Source of the DNA: Aerococcus loyolae
GTDB taxonomy: Bacteria > Bacillota > Bacilli > Lactobacillales > Aerococcaceae
Direction of reading: 5' to 3'
Assembly (NCBI RefSeq): GCF_002871915.2
Contig: NZ_CP126958.1
Span: 1,860,001-1,924,000 of the forward strand
Length of the DNA stretch: 64,000 bases
Shown: piece after piece, positions 8,331 through 19,000 of the stretch
Layout: each line of letters begins with the position of its first letter
Numbering within the stretch: the stretch's first letter is position 1
Notes under the pieces: generated by a model
Database searches by the model: none
What the model was told of the DNA's origin: nothing
The model's input: the letters and a program-made list of their open reading frames with translations, nothing else
Program-made: the position numbers and the translations under genes

Positions 8331-8377
8331 TGGGAACATATCGACTAATTTGTACGTTCGTGGGAACATAACGACTA
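8331..8377. repeat. Two 17-bp direct repeats, 30-bp period
   Basis: TGGGAACATATCGACTA (8331-8347) and TGGGAACATAACGACTA (8361-8377) differ at one base. They are three helical turns apart, suggesting either protein-binding iterons or a duplicated integration target. Confidence 0.55.
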
Positions 8378-8551
8378 GCTTTCTAATGGTCGCCAAAAGA
8401 ATCGAAATATAATTCTAGTTTAGAATACTTCTATCCTTATCAAATATATGAAACTGTAATAATAAAATTTAATTGCTTTCATCGACTAATGTTAAAACCT
8501 ACAACACAAGAATTTAAATCATTAGATTACACTATTTACTATTCAATCAAT

Positions 8552-10165
8552 TTAAGCTCCTTCATTCATATCCCTTCTACTATACCCCAAGAAACCTATT
8601 ACTATTAAAGCAATGCTAATTATAGTAACTGTAAGAAAAACTGATGCTTCAAAATCATCCATTGGCATTTGAGGCATCCAACTTTGTATAGCAGTATTTA
8701 AAAACCATTCCGGGAGGTCTATTAAGCCGCTAAAAAAATTTAATAAAAAAGAGAATGTAAGATAAATATACACTATTTTACCTAGTTTAGGTGCCCATCC
8801 AAGAGCTAACGCTGCCAGACCTATAAAGAATAAAACAGTAGGGAAAAGGTTAAAGCCAGCAGCAAAAAAGTCAACTATATCCATCTCTCCGCTATTCCCC
8901 ATCGCAGAGATAGCAGTACCTCCAAGACAACCTGCTGCTAATAAAACTCCTAATAATCCGCTTAATATCGATAACCCTATACTAGTCCAATATAATTGAC
9001 TGCGGGTTACTTTTGTTGCATAAATCTGACTTAAGTGTAATCGTCTTTCTTCAGAAAAGAGTTTATTTACAATCGCAATTGGTAGAATGGAAACTAAACC
9101 AATCAAAACCATCATAACTGTGCCTGTGAATGATTCTTCAATAGAAAATCCTGTATGAGAAAACATTTGTTTCATCATTTCATTACTTTCTAGGAATGTC
9201 TGCATATCTCCATAAATCGAACCATAGGCAGCACCCATAACAACATATGCGATTAACCAACTAATAATGACACCTTTATTAATATTTATAAATAATCCTC
9301 GGACGGACAGCAAAGACTGCTTTGCACTTTCACGCCCTTCTCTTTGCGGTAAATATCCAGCCCCCATATCGCGGCCACCTTCAAGTGAAAAAGCTATGAA
9401 CACCACTATTATACTGAAAATTAAAGCAAAAATAAGTGGAAACCAATTATTATCTGTAAAAGGAAAAGTTAAATATGTCCAGCCCAAAGGATTCATCATA
9501 GATAAGTCAACATTGGAGATATCTGTTCCAGCACGAACAATGTATAGTAATCCTACAATTCCTAATGATGATCCTGTTGCAGCCGATGACGTGGGCATAA
9601 TTTGTGCCATTATTAGAGCAATCCCAGCACCAATAATCCCTGCCATTCCAATTGATGCCCCGTATAACACGGAACCAAAAATAGAAATCGTATCGGCACC
9701 GAAACTTATCATTACTCCTGCAATAAAAAGTGCTAGTATAACATTGATAAAGACTATCTCTGCTATTGCTGCAAGAGAATTTGCTTGACGACCTATTTGA
9801 AAGGAACGCAGTAGCTCATTAAGGCCAAGATCTTCTTCTTTACGAGTATGACCTATCACGTGTAAAATAGACATTATCATCGCAAACAAACCACAAAACA
9901 ACAACATTTCATTTGCATACATTGCTCCTAAGGTATAATCAGCTCCTGTTTCAACTGGAGTCGGCCCTACCATAGATATCATTGCAGGGTTTTTCAAAGT
10001 TTCGAACATTCCGACTAAACCTTGCCCTTTTGCTATTTCTTTGAAAGCTGGAACAAATCCAGCCGAAAACATGCCAAGTCCCAATACCCATATAATAATT
10101 TTTTTCCAATCTCGTTTTAAATACTGTAAAAACAATGTGTCCCAACGAGCAAATTTTTCTTTCAT
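8552..10165 (-). CDS. ABC-2 type multidrug exporter permease
   Basis: 537 residues from the ATG at 10165 (MKEKFARWDTLF). An upstream in-frame extension to 10258 overlaps the ATPase gene, while GGAAGGTGG lies just before the chosen ATG. About twelve hydrophobic segments are spread over the whole length with no ATPase motif, matching large ABC-2 permeases of the polyketide-antibiotic-exporter type. The ATPase gene overlaps no more than a few codons upstream, so the pair forms one exporter. Drug specificity cannot be read from sequence. Confidence 0.85.
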   Translation of the reverse strand: MKEKFARWDTLFLQYLKRDWKKIIIWVLGLGMFSAGFVPAFKEIAKGQGLVGMFETLKNPAMISMVGPTPVETGADYTLGAMYANEMLLFCGLFAMIMSILHVIGHTRKEEDLGLNELLRSFQIGRQANSLAAIAEIVFINVILALFIAGVMISFGADTISIFGSVLYGASIGMAGIIGAGIALIMAQIMPTSSAATGSSLGIVGLLYIVRAGTDISNVDLSMMNPLGWTYLTFPFTDNNWFPLIFALIFSIIVVFIAFSLEGGRDMGAGYLPQREGRESAKQSLLSVRGLFININKGVIISWLIAYVVMGAAYGSIYGDMQTFLESNEMMKQMFSHTGFSIEESFTGTVMMVLIGLVSILPIAIVNKLFSEERRLHLSQIYATKVTRSQLYWTSIGLSILSGLLGVLLAAGCLGGTAISAMGNSGEMDIVDFFAAGFNLFPTVLFFIGLAALALGWAPKLGKIVYIYLTFSFLLNFFSGLIDLPEWFLNTAIQSWMPQMPMDDFEASVFLTVTIISIALIVIGFLGYSRRDMNEGA

Positions 10166-10190
10166 AATAATTTTTCCACCTTCCCACGGT

Positions 10191-11072
10191 TTAGCTTTCA
10201 TAATGACGCATAAACAAATCTTCAAGTGTTGGCGGTATAGATTCAAACCTTGTGACACCTAATTTGCTAGCTTCAATTAAAATACTATTGAGATATTGAT
10301 TATCGACAGAGAATGTTGCTTGGCTATCATTTTGAACAAAATCATGTACTCCATCTACAAAAGCCATTTTTGATACGTCTCCACTTGTCACTAAAGTGAC
10401 AGTAGACCTAGTTAAATGTCGTAATTCATCAAGGGTTCCAGTTTCAACAATTTCACCTTGGCGTATAATTACAACCTTATCTGCTAATCGTTCTACCTCA
10501 CTTAAAATATGGGAGGACAATAAAATAGCTTTACCAGATGCTTTAATTTTTTCAACTTCTTCTTGGAAAACTTGTTCCATTAGAGGATCAAGACCAGATG
10601 TTGGTTCATCAAAAATATATAAATCAGAATCAACAGATAATGCTGCAATCAATCCAACTTTTTGACGATTTCCTTTTGAATATCCTTTGGCTTTTTTCTT
10701 AGGGTCTAATTCAAAACGTTTAATTAAATAATCGCGCTTTTCTTTATCTCCACTACCATGTAATTTAATGAAGAGATCGATAATTTCTCCTCCCGTTAAA
10801 GATTCCCAAAGGGCAACATCTCCAGGGACATAAGAAATTCGCTTATGAATTTCAAAGCTATCCTTCCAAACATCCTTACCGAATATCTCGGCAATACCAG
10901 CATCACGTTTTATAATTCCTAATAGTGCACGAATAGTTGTAGATTTCCCAGCACCATTAGGACCAATAAACCCAACCACTTCCCCCGATTTTATCGTGAA
11001 CGAAACGTCACGCAATGCTTGAAATTTACCAAACTTTTTTTGTAATCCTTGTACTTTTACTATATCGGTCAT
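10191..11072 (-). CDS. ABC exporter ATP-binding protein
   Basis: 293 residues. Walker A GPNGAGKST lies near residue 38, a signature variant YSKGNRQKVG near 135 and Walker B LYIFDEPTSGLDP near 157. The C-terminal 80 residues resemble those of drug-export ATPases working with ABC-2 permeases. It ends 25 bases before the permease start. The gap upstream to the TetR gene is only 84 bases, so the three genes are probably one transcript under the TetR-controlled promoter at 11827-11855. Confidence 0.9.
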   Translation of the reverse strand: MTDIVKVQGLQKKFGKFQALRDVSFTIKSGEVVGFIGPNGAGKSTTIRALLGIIKRDAGIAEIFGKDVWKDSFEIHKRISYVPGDVALWESLTGGEIIDLFIKLHGSGDKEKRDYLIKRFELDPKKKAKGYSKGNRQKVGLIAALSVDSDLYIFDEPTSGLDPLMEQVFQEEVEKIKASGKAILLSSHILSEVERLADKVVIIRQGEIVETGTLDELRHLTRSTVTLVTSGDVSKMAFVDGVHDFVQNDSQATFSVDNQYLNSILIEASKLGVTRFESIPPTLEDLFMRHYES

Positions 11073-11156
11073 AATATAGACACACTCCTTTAAAATTTTT
11101 TTAGATAAAAATCTAAAGCTATTATATTTTCATTTCAATACACCTTTAATTTAGTT

Positions 11157-11789
11157 TTATTTATAAAAGCTATATTTCAGTAATTCGGCATAAACGTTCC
11201 ACTCTTCTAGATATTTCTCTCCAAATCTACCAATATCATCAAAGGTAAACAATTCCTTTAGTCCTTTCTCTCCTACACCAAACATCGTCCAATTCAAAAT
11301 CTCAATTGCTTTTTCAATATCAACTCCTTCCCTGAATTTAGAGTAATCAATGTCTTTATATAATTTATTTATGGCTTGATTATAGATTGGATTGAGCCTT
11401 TGTTTAATGATATCCTTTACTTCTACAGACTCCTCTTGTTTAGTTGATGCCAAGAATTCAAATGCCTGTGGGTACTTTTGTTGAACATAGAACTTTTGTA
11501 AAGCAACTCTTTCGATTCTTTTAAATAAATCAGTTTCAGACAAATCAATTTCTTCATTTAGATTCACGATTGCTTTACTACTATACTCAATCAAGTACAA
11601 GTAAAGATCCTTTTTACTGTTAAAATAGTTAAACAGCGAGCCTTTTGAAATATTAGCTCTTTTTACAATTTCGTTAGTAGATGCTTTTTCAAAACCATTT
11701 CGAACAAATTCTTTTATAGCTGCGTTAATAATTTGCTTTTGTTTTTCTGGTTTTAAGTTATTAAATTTTGAATAAATGATCAAAACCAC
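11157..11789 (-). CDS. TetR/AcrR family transcriptional regulator (second)
   Basis: 210 residues. The helix-turn-helix reads STNEIVKRANISKGSLFNYF (about residues 38-57), clearly TetR type. The start is uncertain: the frame opens at a GTG at 11789 inside an AGGTGG sequence, and a TTG two codons later is possible. A consensus promoter with two 17-bp palindromes lies upstream. It is the first gene before the ABC ATPase and permease and probably represses the whole set. Confidence 0.85.
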   Translation of the reverse strand: MVLIIYSKFNNLKPEKQKQIINAAIKEFVRNGFEKASTNEIVKRANISKGSLFNYFNSKKDLYLYLIEYSSKAIVNLNEEIDLSETDLFKRIERVALQKFYVQQKYPQAFEFLASTKQEESVEVKDIIKQRLNPIYNQAINKLYKDIDYSKFREGVDIEKAIEILNWTMFGVGEKGLKELFTFDDIGRFGEKYLEEWNVYAELLKYSFYK

Positions 11790-11805
11790 CTTTCTTTATA
11801 AACCG

Positions 11806-11855
11806 ATGACCCAACTAGTCATTTAGAGTATATCAAAATTGACCGATCTAGTCAA
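11806..11855 (-). promoter_or_regulatory. Promoter with paired TetR operators
   Basis: Minus-strand TTGACT (11850-11855) and TATACT (11827-11832) are spaced 17 bases apart. Two 17-bp palindromes overlie it: ATGAC-N7-GTCAT (11806-11822) and TTGAC-N7-GTCAA (11839-11855). Their inner seven bases are similar and their centres are 33 bp apart, so both face the same side of the helix. One covers the -35 box and the other sits just after the -10 box. Confidence 0.75.
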
Positions 11856-12015
11856 TATGAAATGAAGCAATTAAAAATAACATATACTTAAAAATAATAT
11901 TCATTTACATCCATCTACATAATATGATAAAAATAAAAATTCACCTTTGTTAGATAGGTATTTTTTAAGCTTTAGCATTGCTCTTTACGTAAATTCACCT
12001 CAAAGCCTGATTATG

Positions 12016-12252
12016 TTTCATTTGATAAGATAGGATGTGAGATTCCTTAAACTCTTATCATCTAGAATTGATAAGGAATCAATAATTTTAACAATGAATT
12101 TGAACTTTGAAAGATGGGAGTAGGTTTTTAAAGATTCTATGCTTACTGGGGCTATCGTTGATAGACTTGCTCATAGGGCCCATATTATGGATATGTCTAG
12201 GGAGAAAAGTTATCGGATGGAAGATACAGTAGAGTGGTCAAAAAATATATGA
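12016..12252 (+). pseudogene. IS21-family IstB remnant
   Basis: From 12043 the + strand frame reads FLKLLSSRIDKESIILTMNL, then NFERWE, a TAG, and VFKDSMLTGAIVDRLAHRA, HIMDMSREKSYRMEDTVEWS, stop. This is the C-terminal third of IstB, the IS21 transposition helper ATPase. A likely Walker-B stretch SFDKIG lies in another frame at about 12016. Internal stop and frameshift make it dead. The IstA gene and IS ends are not visible. The surrounding gap 11856-12340 holds no intact gene. Confidence 0.75.
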
Positions 12253-12317
12253 AATATATTTAAAACGCCTTTCCCCTATTACGTCATTATACAACCTATA
12301 TACATATAAAAAATAAA

Positions 12318-12335
12318 GGCAGTCCGTAGACTGCC
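12318..12335 (-). terminator. Terminator at the end of the ICE operon
   Basis: Seven-base perfect arms GGCAGTC / GACTGCC with a four-base loop, followed on the minus strand by a T-rich tract. It lies just past the last backbone gene. Confidence 0.75.
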
Positions 12336-12340
12336 GATAT

Positions 12341-12997
12341 TTACCTCTCTGTTCCTTTGCTATGCTCTTTCTTATTTGATTTAGTTTTGTCATCTGTCTT
12401 AAAGCTTTTTATTTGCCCTAATATGGACTTTTTATCTTTATCTTGACTCTTTACTTGTTCTTTTGCTTTTAAGAGCTTAGAAGATAAAATACGAACATTT
12501 TTATGTTCCTTTCCATTGTTACCAATACTTGTTTTTACTTGCCCAAATATTTTAACAAAATCTCCTTGTTTTAAGTTCTCTAAATCTTTTGCCTTATCTC
12601 CGTAGGCTGAACAATTGGTATAAACTTTATTCCCATCGTCATCTTTTGAAACAAGAGAAAAGTTACTTACTTTGAACTTTTCTCCATTAGCATTTTCTCT
12701 TTCAAGATTTTCTACTTTGCCAGCTATATTACCCACGAGATTTATGAGGTCATCTTTTTCTTCAAGTTCATTGGTATTTTCAACAATTTTACCTTGTTCT
12801 TTCATATCATCAATCATATAGTCAAAGTCATCATTTAGTAGACCTGTTGTATCATTGTTCATATATAAAACATAGACTTCTTCAAGTGCCTTTTCGTCAG
12901 TAACACCTTTTTCTATGCTCACAAGTGCTTTTATAAAATCCTTGTAGTTATCATTCATCATTTCTTCTAAATTTTCTCTAATATCTTTGTATTCCAT
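12341..12997 (-). CDS. OB-fold/SSB-like ICE protein
   Basis: 218 residues. Residues 1-85 are acidic and helical. Residues 105-170 (KVSNFSLVSKDD, VYTNCSAYGDKA, GDFVKIFGQV) match the beta strands of an SSB-type OB fold, and the same pattern occurs in the 103-residue protein at 38020. The C-terminal tail (SILGQIKSFK then KSNKKEHSKGTER) is nearly repeated at the end of the adjacent giant helicase-methylase. It is the last gene of the operon, 43 bases after the helicase stop, with a strong AAGGAGG site. A role in protecting transferred single-stranded DNA is inferred. Confidence 0.7.
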   Translation of the reverse strand: MEYKDIRENLEEMMNDNYKDFIKALVSIEKGVTDEKALEEVYVLYMNNDTTGLLNDDFDYMIDDMKEQGKIVENTNELEEKDDLINLVGNIAGKVENLERENANGEKFKVSNFSLVSKDDDGNKVYTNCSAYGDKAKDLENLKQGDFVKIFGQVKTSIGNNGKEHKNVRILSSKLLKAKEQVKSQDKDKKSILGQIKSFKTDDKTKSNKKEHSKGTER

Positions 12998-13040
12998 AAT
13001 TTCCTCCTTGTATTAAATAAGGAGAGCCTTTCGCCCTCCT

Positions 13041-16000
13041 CTATCTTTCTTGTCCTTTTTCACTTTTTTCTTGATTTTTATCTTTTTCTTCTTCTGATTT
13101 GAATTTTGATATTTGTCCCAATATTGATGGTTTCTCTTCTATTGCGTTAAAATTATCCTCTACATCATAAGTTGATTCAAAGTAATCACTGTCTTTAAAA
13201 TCATTGTCATACCTATCTGGTATTCCATCATTATCAAGATCTTTTGCCAGTGGATCATAGAAGTTTCCATCATCATCTATTTCTAATCCTAGAGCTTGTT
13301 TTAAATCTTCTTCATCTACTGATACCAGATCATCAAAACTTGACATCTTTATGGCTTCAGTCATATCTTTAAGAGCTTGTGAATTAGATATATCTTCTTC
13401 TACAAAAGATTCTGTTCTAATAGCAACATTATCTACATACTGAGTCCATGTTTTTTCTTCCAAATTTACCTCATATTGAATAGAGTGCTTACCATCTGGT
13501 GTTTCTGTATAGGCAAGTCCTATATGACTTAAATCAGGGTATAGTTTGTCAAAGTCTTCATAGCTATTAGATTCTGAAAACTCATAGTTGGAATAATCAA
13601 CTATCGCCCTTTTTAAATCTTCTAATAATGGTGATTGGTTTTCTAGTTCTTCCACTTCTCCCATATCTAAAAGTTTATTAATTTCAGCTAGTCTTAGTGT
13701 CTTATCCCTTAACTCATCTGCTTTTTCAAATGGTTTAGTTAATTCTACTTTGGCATTTTCTAAAGATTCTTTATAGTTTTCAAGGTTTTGATTTAACCTC
13801 TCAAGTCTTGAAGGCATTTTTTCAATGGCATTATCAAGTCTTGTTATATTACCATCAGTAGAGTTTGAAAACTCTCCAAAGTATTCTGCTTTTCCTAGTA
13901 GTTTAAAGGTGTGAGTATTAGTCATGAAGTTATATGAAACTTGTAAGTCTAAGTTCCTATATTTACCGATGACCTTGCTATCATTTATCTTTACCTTTTT
14001 TATTTCCTCTAACAGCTTCTCTCCAGCTTCTTTCTTGTCTAAAATTTTATTTGTACTAAGACTGATTGAAGTGAATTTGCTATCTCCTTCTCCTAATTTC
14101 TCAATATTTGCAATATCTTCTTTAACTGCTTTTATTTCCATTTCAGTTTTTAAAATACTTTGAGGATAAATTTTATTTACCTTATCTTCAAGCTTATATT
14201 TATTAGACTTATAGTTAGCTTCCAGCATTTTTAGTTTTGTAACTTCGTTATCTAAGTCCATCTTTTCTTTAATCAGAGGATTGCCAGTAGCTAAAGCCTT
14301 AATTTCTGAATAAGATAGACTTGCTTCATCAACATCTTCTGCAACACGCACAGGTGTCTTGCTTGTCATTATTTGTGATATGAATTTCTGCTTATTCTCT
14401 ATTGTCTGCCACAAATAAGAATCAAAGGTATTCTCTGTGACATATCTAAAGATATTTACCTTATCATTTTCATTGCCCTGACGAACAATTCTACCACTTC
14501 TTTGCTCTAGGTCAGACGGTCTCCAAGGGACATCTAAATCGTGTAAGGCTATTAATTTGTTCTGTACATTTGTACCTGCTCCCATTTTTTGAGTAGAGCC
14601 TAATAATACCCTTACTTCTCCTCTTCTTACTTTAGAGAACAATTCATCTTTTTGTTTGTCTGTATCTGCTTCGTGGATAAAGGCTATTTCTTCTTTAGGT
14701 ATTCCCATATTCACTAGCTTATTTCTAATATCATCATAGATATTAAATTCTCCATCTCCTTTTGGTGTGGACATATCTGAAAATACTAATTGGGTCGATG
14801 AATTTTCTTTTGTCTTATCCCAGATCGAAAAGATGTTTTTAACGCATACATTTACCTTTGAATTAGGATCATCGGGAAGTAGTGGATTTATTAACCTTTG
14901 GTCAAGGGCAAGTTTTTTACCATCATTTGTAATCTTTAGCATATTATCTTCTGTTGGTTCGACTTGGTTGTTTCTAACTGCGTCTGCTCTTTCTGAAATA
15001 GCTTCTAATATTTCTTTTTGTTCCTCAGTAGGTTTTGTTTTAATAACTTCAAAATTTGCTTCTGGTACTGGCAAATTTAACATATCTGAAGTCTTTATAT
15101 CTGCTACTTCTTTAAACATGCTCATCAACTCTGGCAAGTTATAAAACTTTGAAAATCTTGTCTTTTGCCTATATCCAGTACCTTCTGGAGATAATTCAAA
15201 GGTGTTTTCTGTTTCTCCAAAAGTAGAAGCCCAAGCATCAAAATGTTCTAATCCTCTTGCCTTTAAATCGTCATATTGAAGGTATCTTTGCATAGTATAA
15301 AGCTCAGTCATTGAATTGGATATTGGTGTACCAGTAGCAAATACAACTCCCTTGCCATCTGTCATTTCATCCATATACCTACATTTCATATACATATCAG
15401 AAGACTTAAAGGCTTCACTTTGACCAATACCAGCAACATTTCTCATTTTGGTATGCAAGAATAAGTTTTTGTAATTATGAGCTTCGTCTATAAATAACTT
15501 ATCTACTCCTAACTCTTCAAAGGTTATTACATCATCTTTTTTAAAGTCGTCATTTAGCTTTTCAAGCCTTACCAAGAGTTTCTTCTTGGTCTTTTCTAGT
15601 TGTTTTACTGTGAAGTTTTCTCCTCTATTTCTTTTGTTCTCATCAATAAAGGAAACTATATCATCTATTTGGTCTTGTATATGTCTTACCTGATATTCCT
15701 TAGACATTGGTATTTTTTCGAATTGAGAGTGTCCTATGATAACTGCGTCATATTCTCCCGTTGCAATCCTGCCAATAAATCTTTTTCTATTTTTAGGTTG
15801 GAAGTCTTTTTTATCGGCCACCATAATATTTGCTGACGGATATAATTGCATAAACTCCCTACCAATTTGAGTAGTTAGATGGTTAGGAACTACAAATAAT
15901 GATTTACTTGCAAGTCCTAACTTTTTAGATTCCATAGCAGAAGCTACCATTTCAAAAGTTTTTCCTGCTCCTACTACATGGGCAAGTAGTGTATTTCCAC

Positions 16001-19000
16001 CATAAAGAGTCCTAGCTATTGCATTTTTTTGATGTTCTCGAAGTCTAATTTCAGTATTCATTCCATCAAAAGTTAAGTTAGAACCATCAAATTCTCTATT
16101 TCTAATTGAATTGAATTTTTCATTATAAATCTTTTCTAGCCTATATCTTCTATCAGGATCTTCAAATATCCAGTTCTTAAATTCTTCCTTAATCAGTTCC
16201 TGCTTTTGACTTGCAAGCATAGTTTCTTTTTTATTCAATACAGAAGTCTTCGAACCATCATCATTTATTACTTGGTCAAATACCTTTGTATCTTTTAGAT
16301 TAAGAGCATTTTCAATTAGCTTATAGGCATTTACTCTACTTGTACCATAAGTCATGTTAGCAAGGTCATTAGTTGAGTCAACACTTTTACCTTCAATGTT
16401 CCATTCACTTGTATGTGGTGAGAACCTAACATTTATATTCCACCTATCATAACCTGGTGTTTTTAAAAGATTGAAAGTAAAGTCTTCTATATCTTTTTGA
16501 GGTATCCAAGTTGCTCCTAATCTTACATTTATATCAGAAGCTGTGAGTTCTTCAGGCATAACTTCTTGTAATTTTTCTCTTTGATATTTAAGTTTGCCTA
16601 ACTCGTTTAATAATGTGTCTTTCTTTTCAGAAGGTGCTAAATCTATTACATTTTCAATTTCTCCGATATATGAATTAAGATAGCCAATTTTCTCTCTAAT
16701 ATTTCCACTTAAATACTCATCAGCTGATACATATGAAAAATGAAATGGATCGTCATTGTTAAAGTTTTCAAAGGGCATTCTGTTATTTATTAGGTCAGTA
16801 TCCTTAATATCTAAAAATATCTCACCCTCAAGCTCACCAATCAAGGTGTCCCTATCTTTACTTGTTATAGATTCCATATATTCAAAATCTACATATCCCT
16901 TTTGTGAAACTGATAAGACTAAGGCTTCAAGGGAAGTATCTACATGGTCTACTACTTTTGCCTTTGTTATTGTTCTTTTTGAAAATATATCACTCTTTGC
17001 TTTGAAATTATCTTCATCGTCAAGTATTTCGATTGATGAAACCAAAGGAAAGTTTGAGTCTTCCTTTAAGGCTCTAGTGTTTGATAAGGAGTTAATAAAG
17101 CCATGTTTCTTTGAAAAGTTATCATAGACTTCATTTAACTTTGCTTGTGACTCTTTTATTTCTTCATCAGAAAAATCGTCCTTTTGTTTTTCTATTACAT
17201 CTTTTAAAGCATTCATTACATCAAGGTAATCTTTTATCTTTTCTTTATTTTTATCTGATATATTCTGCTTAATTAAGACTGAGTTTTCTCTTAGGTAGAC
17301 TTCTTCGTCAATAATAGTATAAGAAAAATTTTTAACATCATCTGTTGCTGGAAGACTTAATTCTTCATCTTCCAATAGTTCGACCTCTTCATATTTTGAA
17401 TTTGAAGATATTTCCTTACTTGCAAGATCCATTAAATCTTTTAGATTTTCGTCTTCTCTTTCATCACAAGTAATTGTATTTCCAAATCTTCCAGATACTT
17501 CTTTCATATCCCCTAATACCATTTGAGGATTATCTACAAAATATTTGTTGTAAGTCAAACCCTTTTTATCAGTTGCTAGATGAATCCAATCGTCATCTCT
17601 TTCTATAACTGAATCTCTCTTCTTTAAAAAAATAATATCCGAAGTAACTTCTGTACCAGCAAGTCCTTTAAATGTTGTATTAGGTAGCCTCATAGCTCCT
17701 AAAAACTCACATCTTGCATTAATATATTTTCTAACAGATTCATCTTTTTTATCCATAGTTCCAGACGAAGTTATGAAGGCAATAATTCCTCCATTCCTAA
17801 CCTTATCTATTGACTTTGCAAAAAAATAATCGTGAATCAGAAAGTTATTTCTGTTATATTCACGATCGTTAACTTTAAAATCTCCAAAGGGAACATTTCC
17901 TATTACCAAGTCAAAGAAATTATTCGAGAAGTTTGTTTCTTCAAAACCTTTAATTTGAATATTAGCTTCAGGATAAAGCTCTCTTGCTATTCTTCCGCTA
18001 AGGCTATCTTTTTCTACTCCATAGACTTTAGACGCTTTCATTTCACTTGGCATATTGCCAATGAAATTGCCGACTCCTGCAGATGGTTCAAGGATATTCC
18101 CGGTCTTAAAACCCATATCTGTTAGAGTCTTATATATTCCATCCATTACCTCTCTAGGTGTATAAAATGACGTTAAAGTAGACTCTTTAGCATTCAAATA
18201 CTCTTCATTTGTTAGATTTTCCTTTAAAATATTTCTTGCTTCAAGCCATTGTCCTCCCTTTTCTTCATCAAAGACATCGGCAAGACCACCCCAACCTAGA
18301 TAATCAGCAAGATAGGCTTGCTCATACTCCCTTGGACTCCTATTTTCATTTTCAAGTCTTTTTAGCATTTTAATAGCTTTTATATTTTTATCTAGCCTTT
18401 CTGATGGTGTTAGGTATTCTGAGTAGATATGATTTTTTAAGTCATAATTTCTAGCAAAACTTAGTCTTTCCTTATTAGGTTCATAGCCTAGATTTTTTAA
18501 CTCTTCTTTACCCCTCAATAAGTTTTCGGCTGCTTCTCTTGGAACATTGTATCTATCCATCATTTGGTCAATTTCAAGATTGTGGTTATCTATAAAGCTT
18601 TCTTGTTCTACTTGTCTTTCAATTTGTTTTTCATGCTCAGATAATTTGTATATCTCATAATTTCCACTATCTAAAAGGTCATCAATCTTTCTACTTTCTT
18701 CAAATGTTTCGCCCTTATATAAAGGAAATTCTTCCCCATTAACTTCTGCTTTTGTTCCAGTTTCAATCAAGTTAATTCCATCAAAGGTATTCTCATCTTC
18801 TAAAATAAATTCTTTACCAACTTTTACTGCTAGTTTTTCTGATGTTTGACTTAGATTTTCAAAGATTTCTTCAAGGTACGAATCGTTTCTATATGGAATT
18901 ACTTCCGAACCCCTAATCATACCTCCCATATACTCCATATTGTCTCTGATAGTGACAGTTTTAAGTCCTCCACTTAGTTCATCAAAATCTGTAATAGTAA

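Noticed and set aside
11100..11117. TTTAGAT/ATCTAAA hairpin between the ABC ATPase and TetR genes
   Set aside because: There is no T run on the minus strand and genes are closely spaced, so a terminator call is not supported.
13019..13041. GGAGGGC-GAAA-GGCTCTCC hairpin between the helicase and SSB-like genes
   Set aside because: Imperfect stem without a T tract. The genes appear co-transcribed, so it was not called a terminator.
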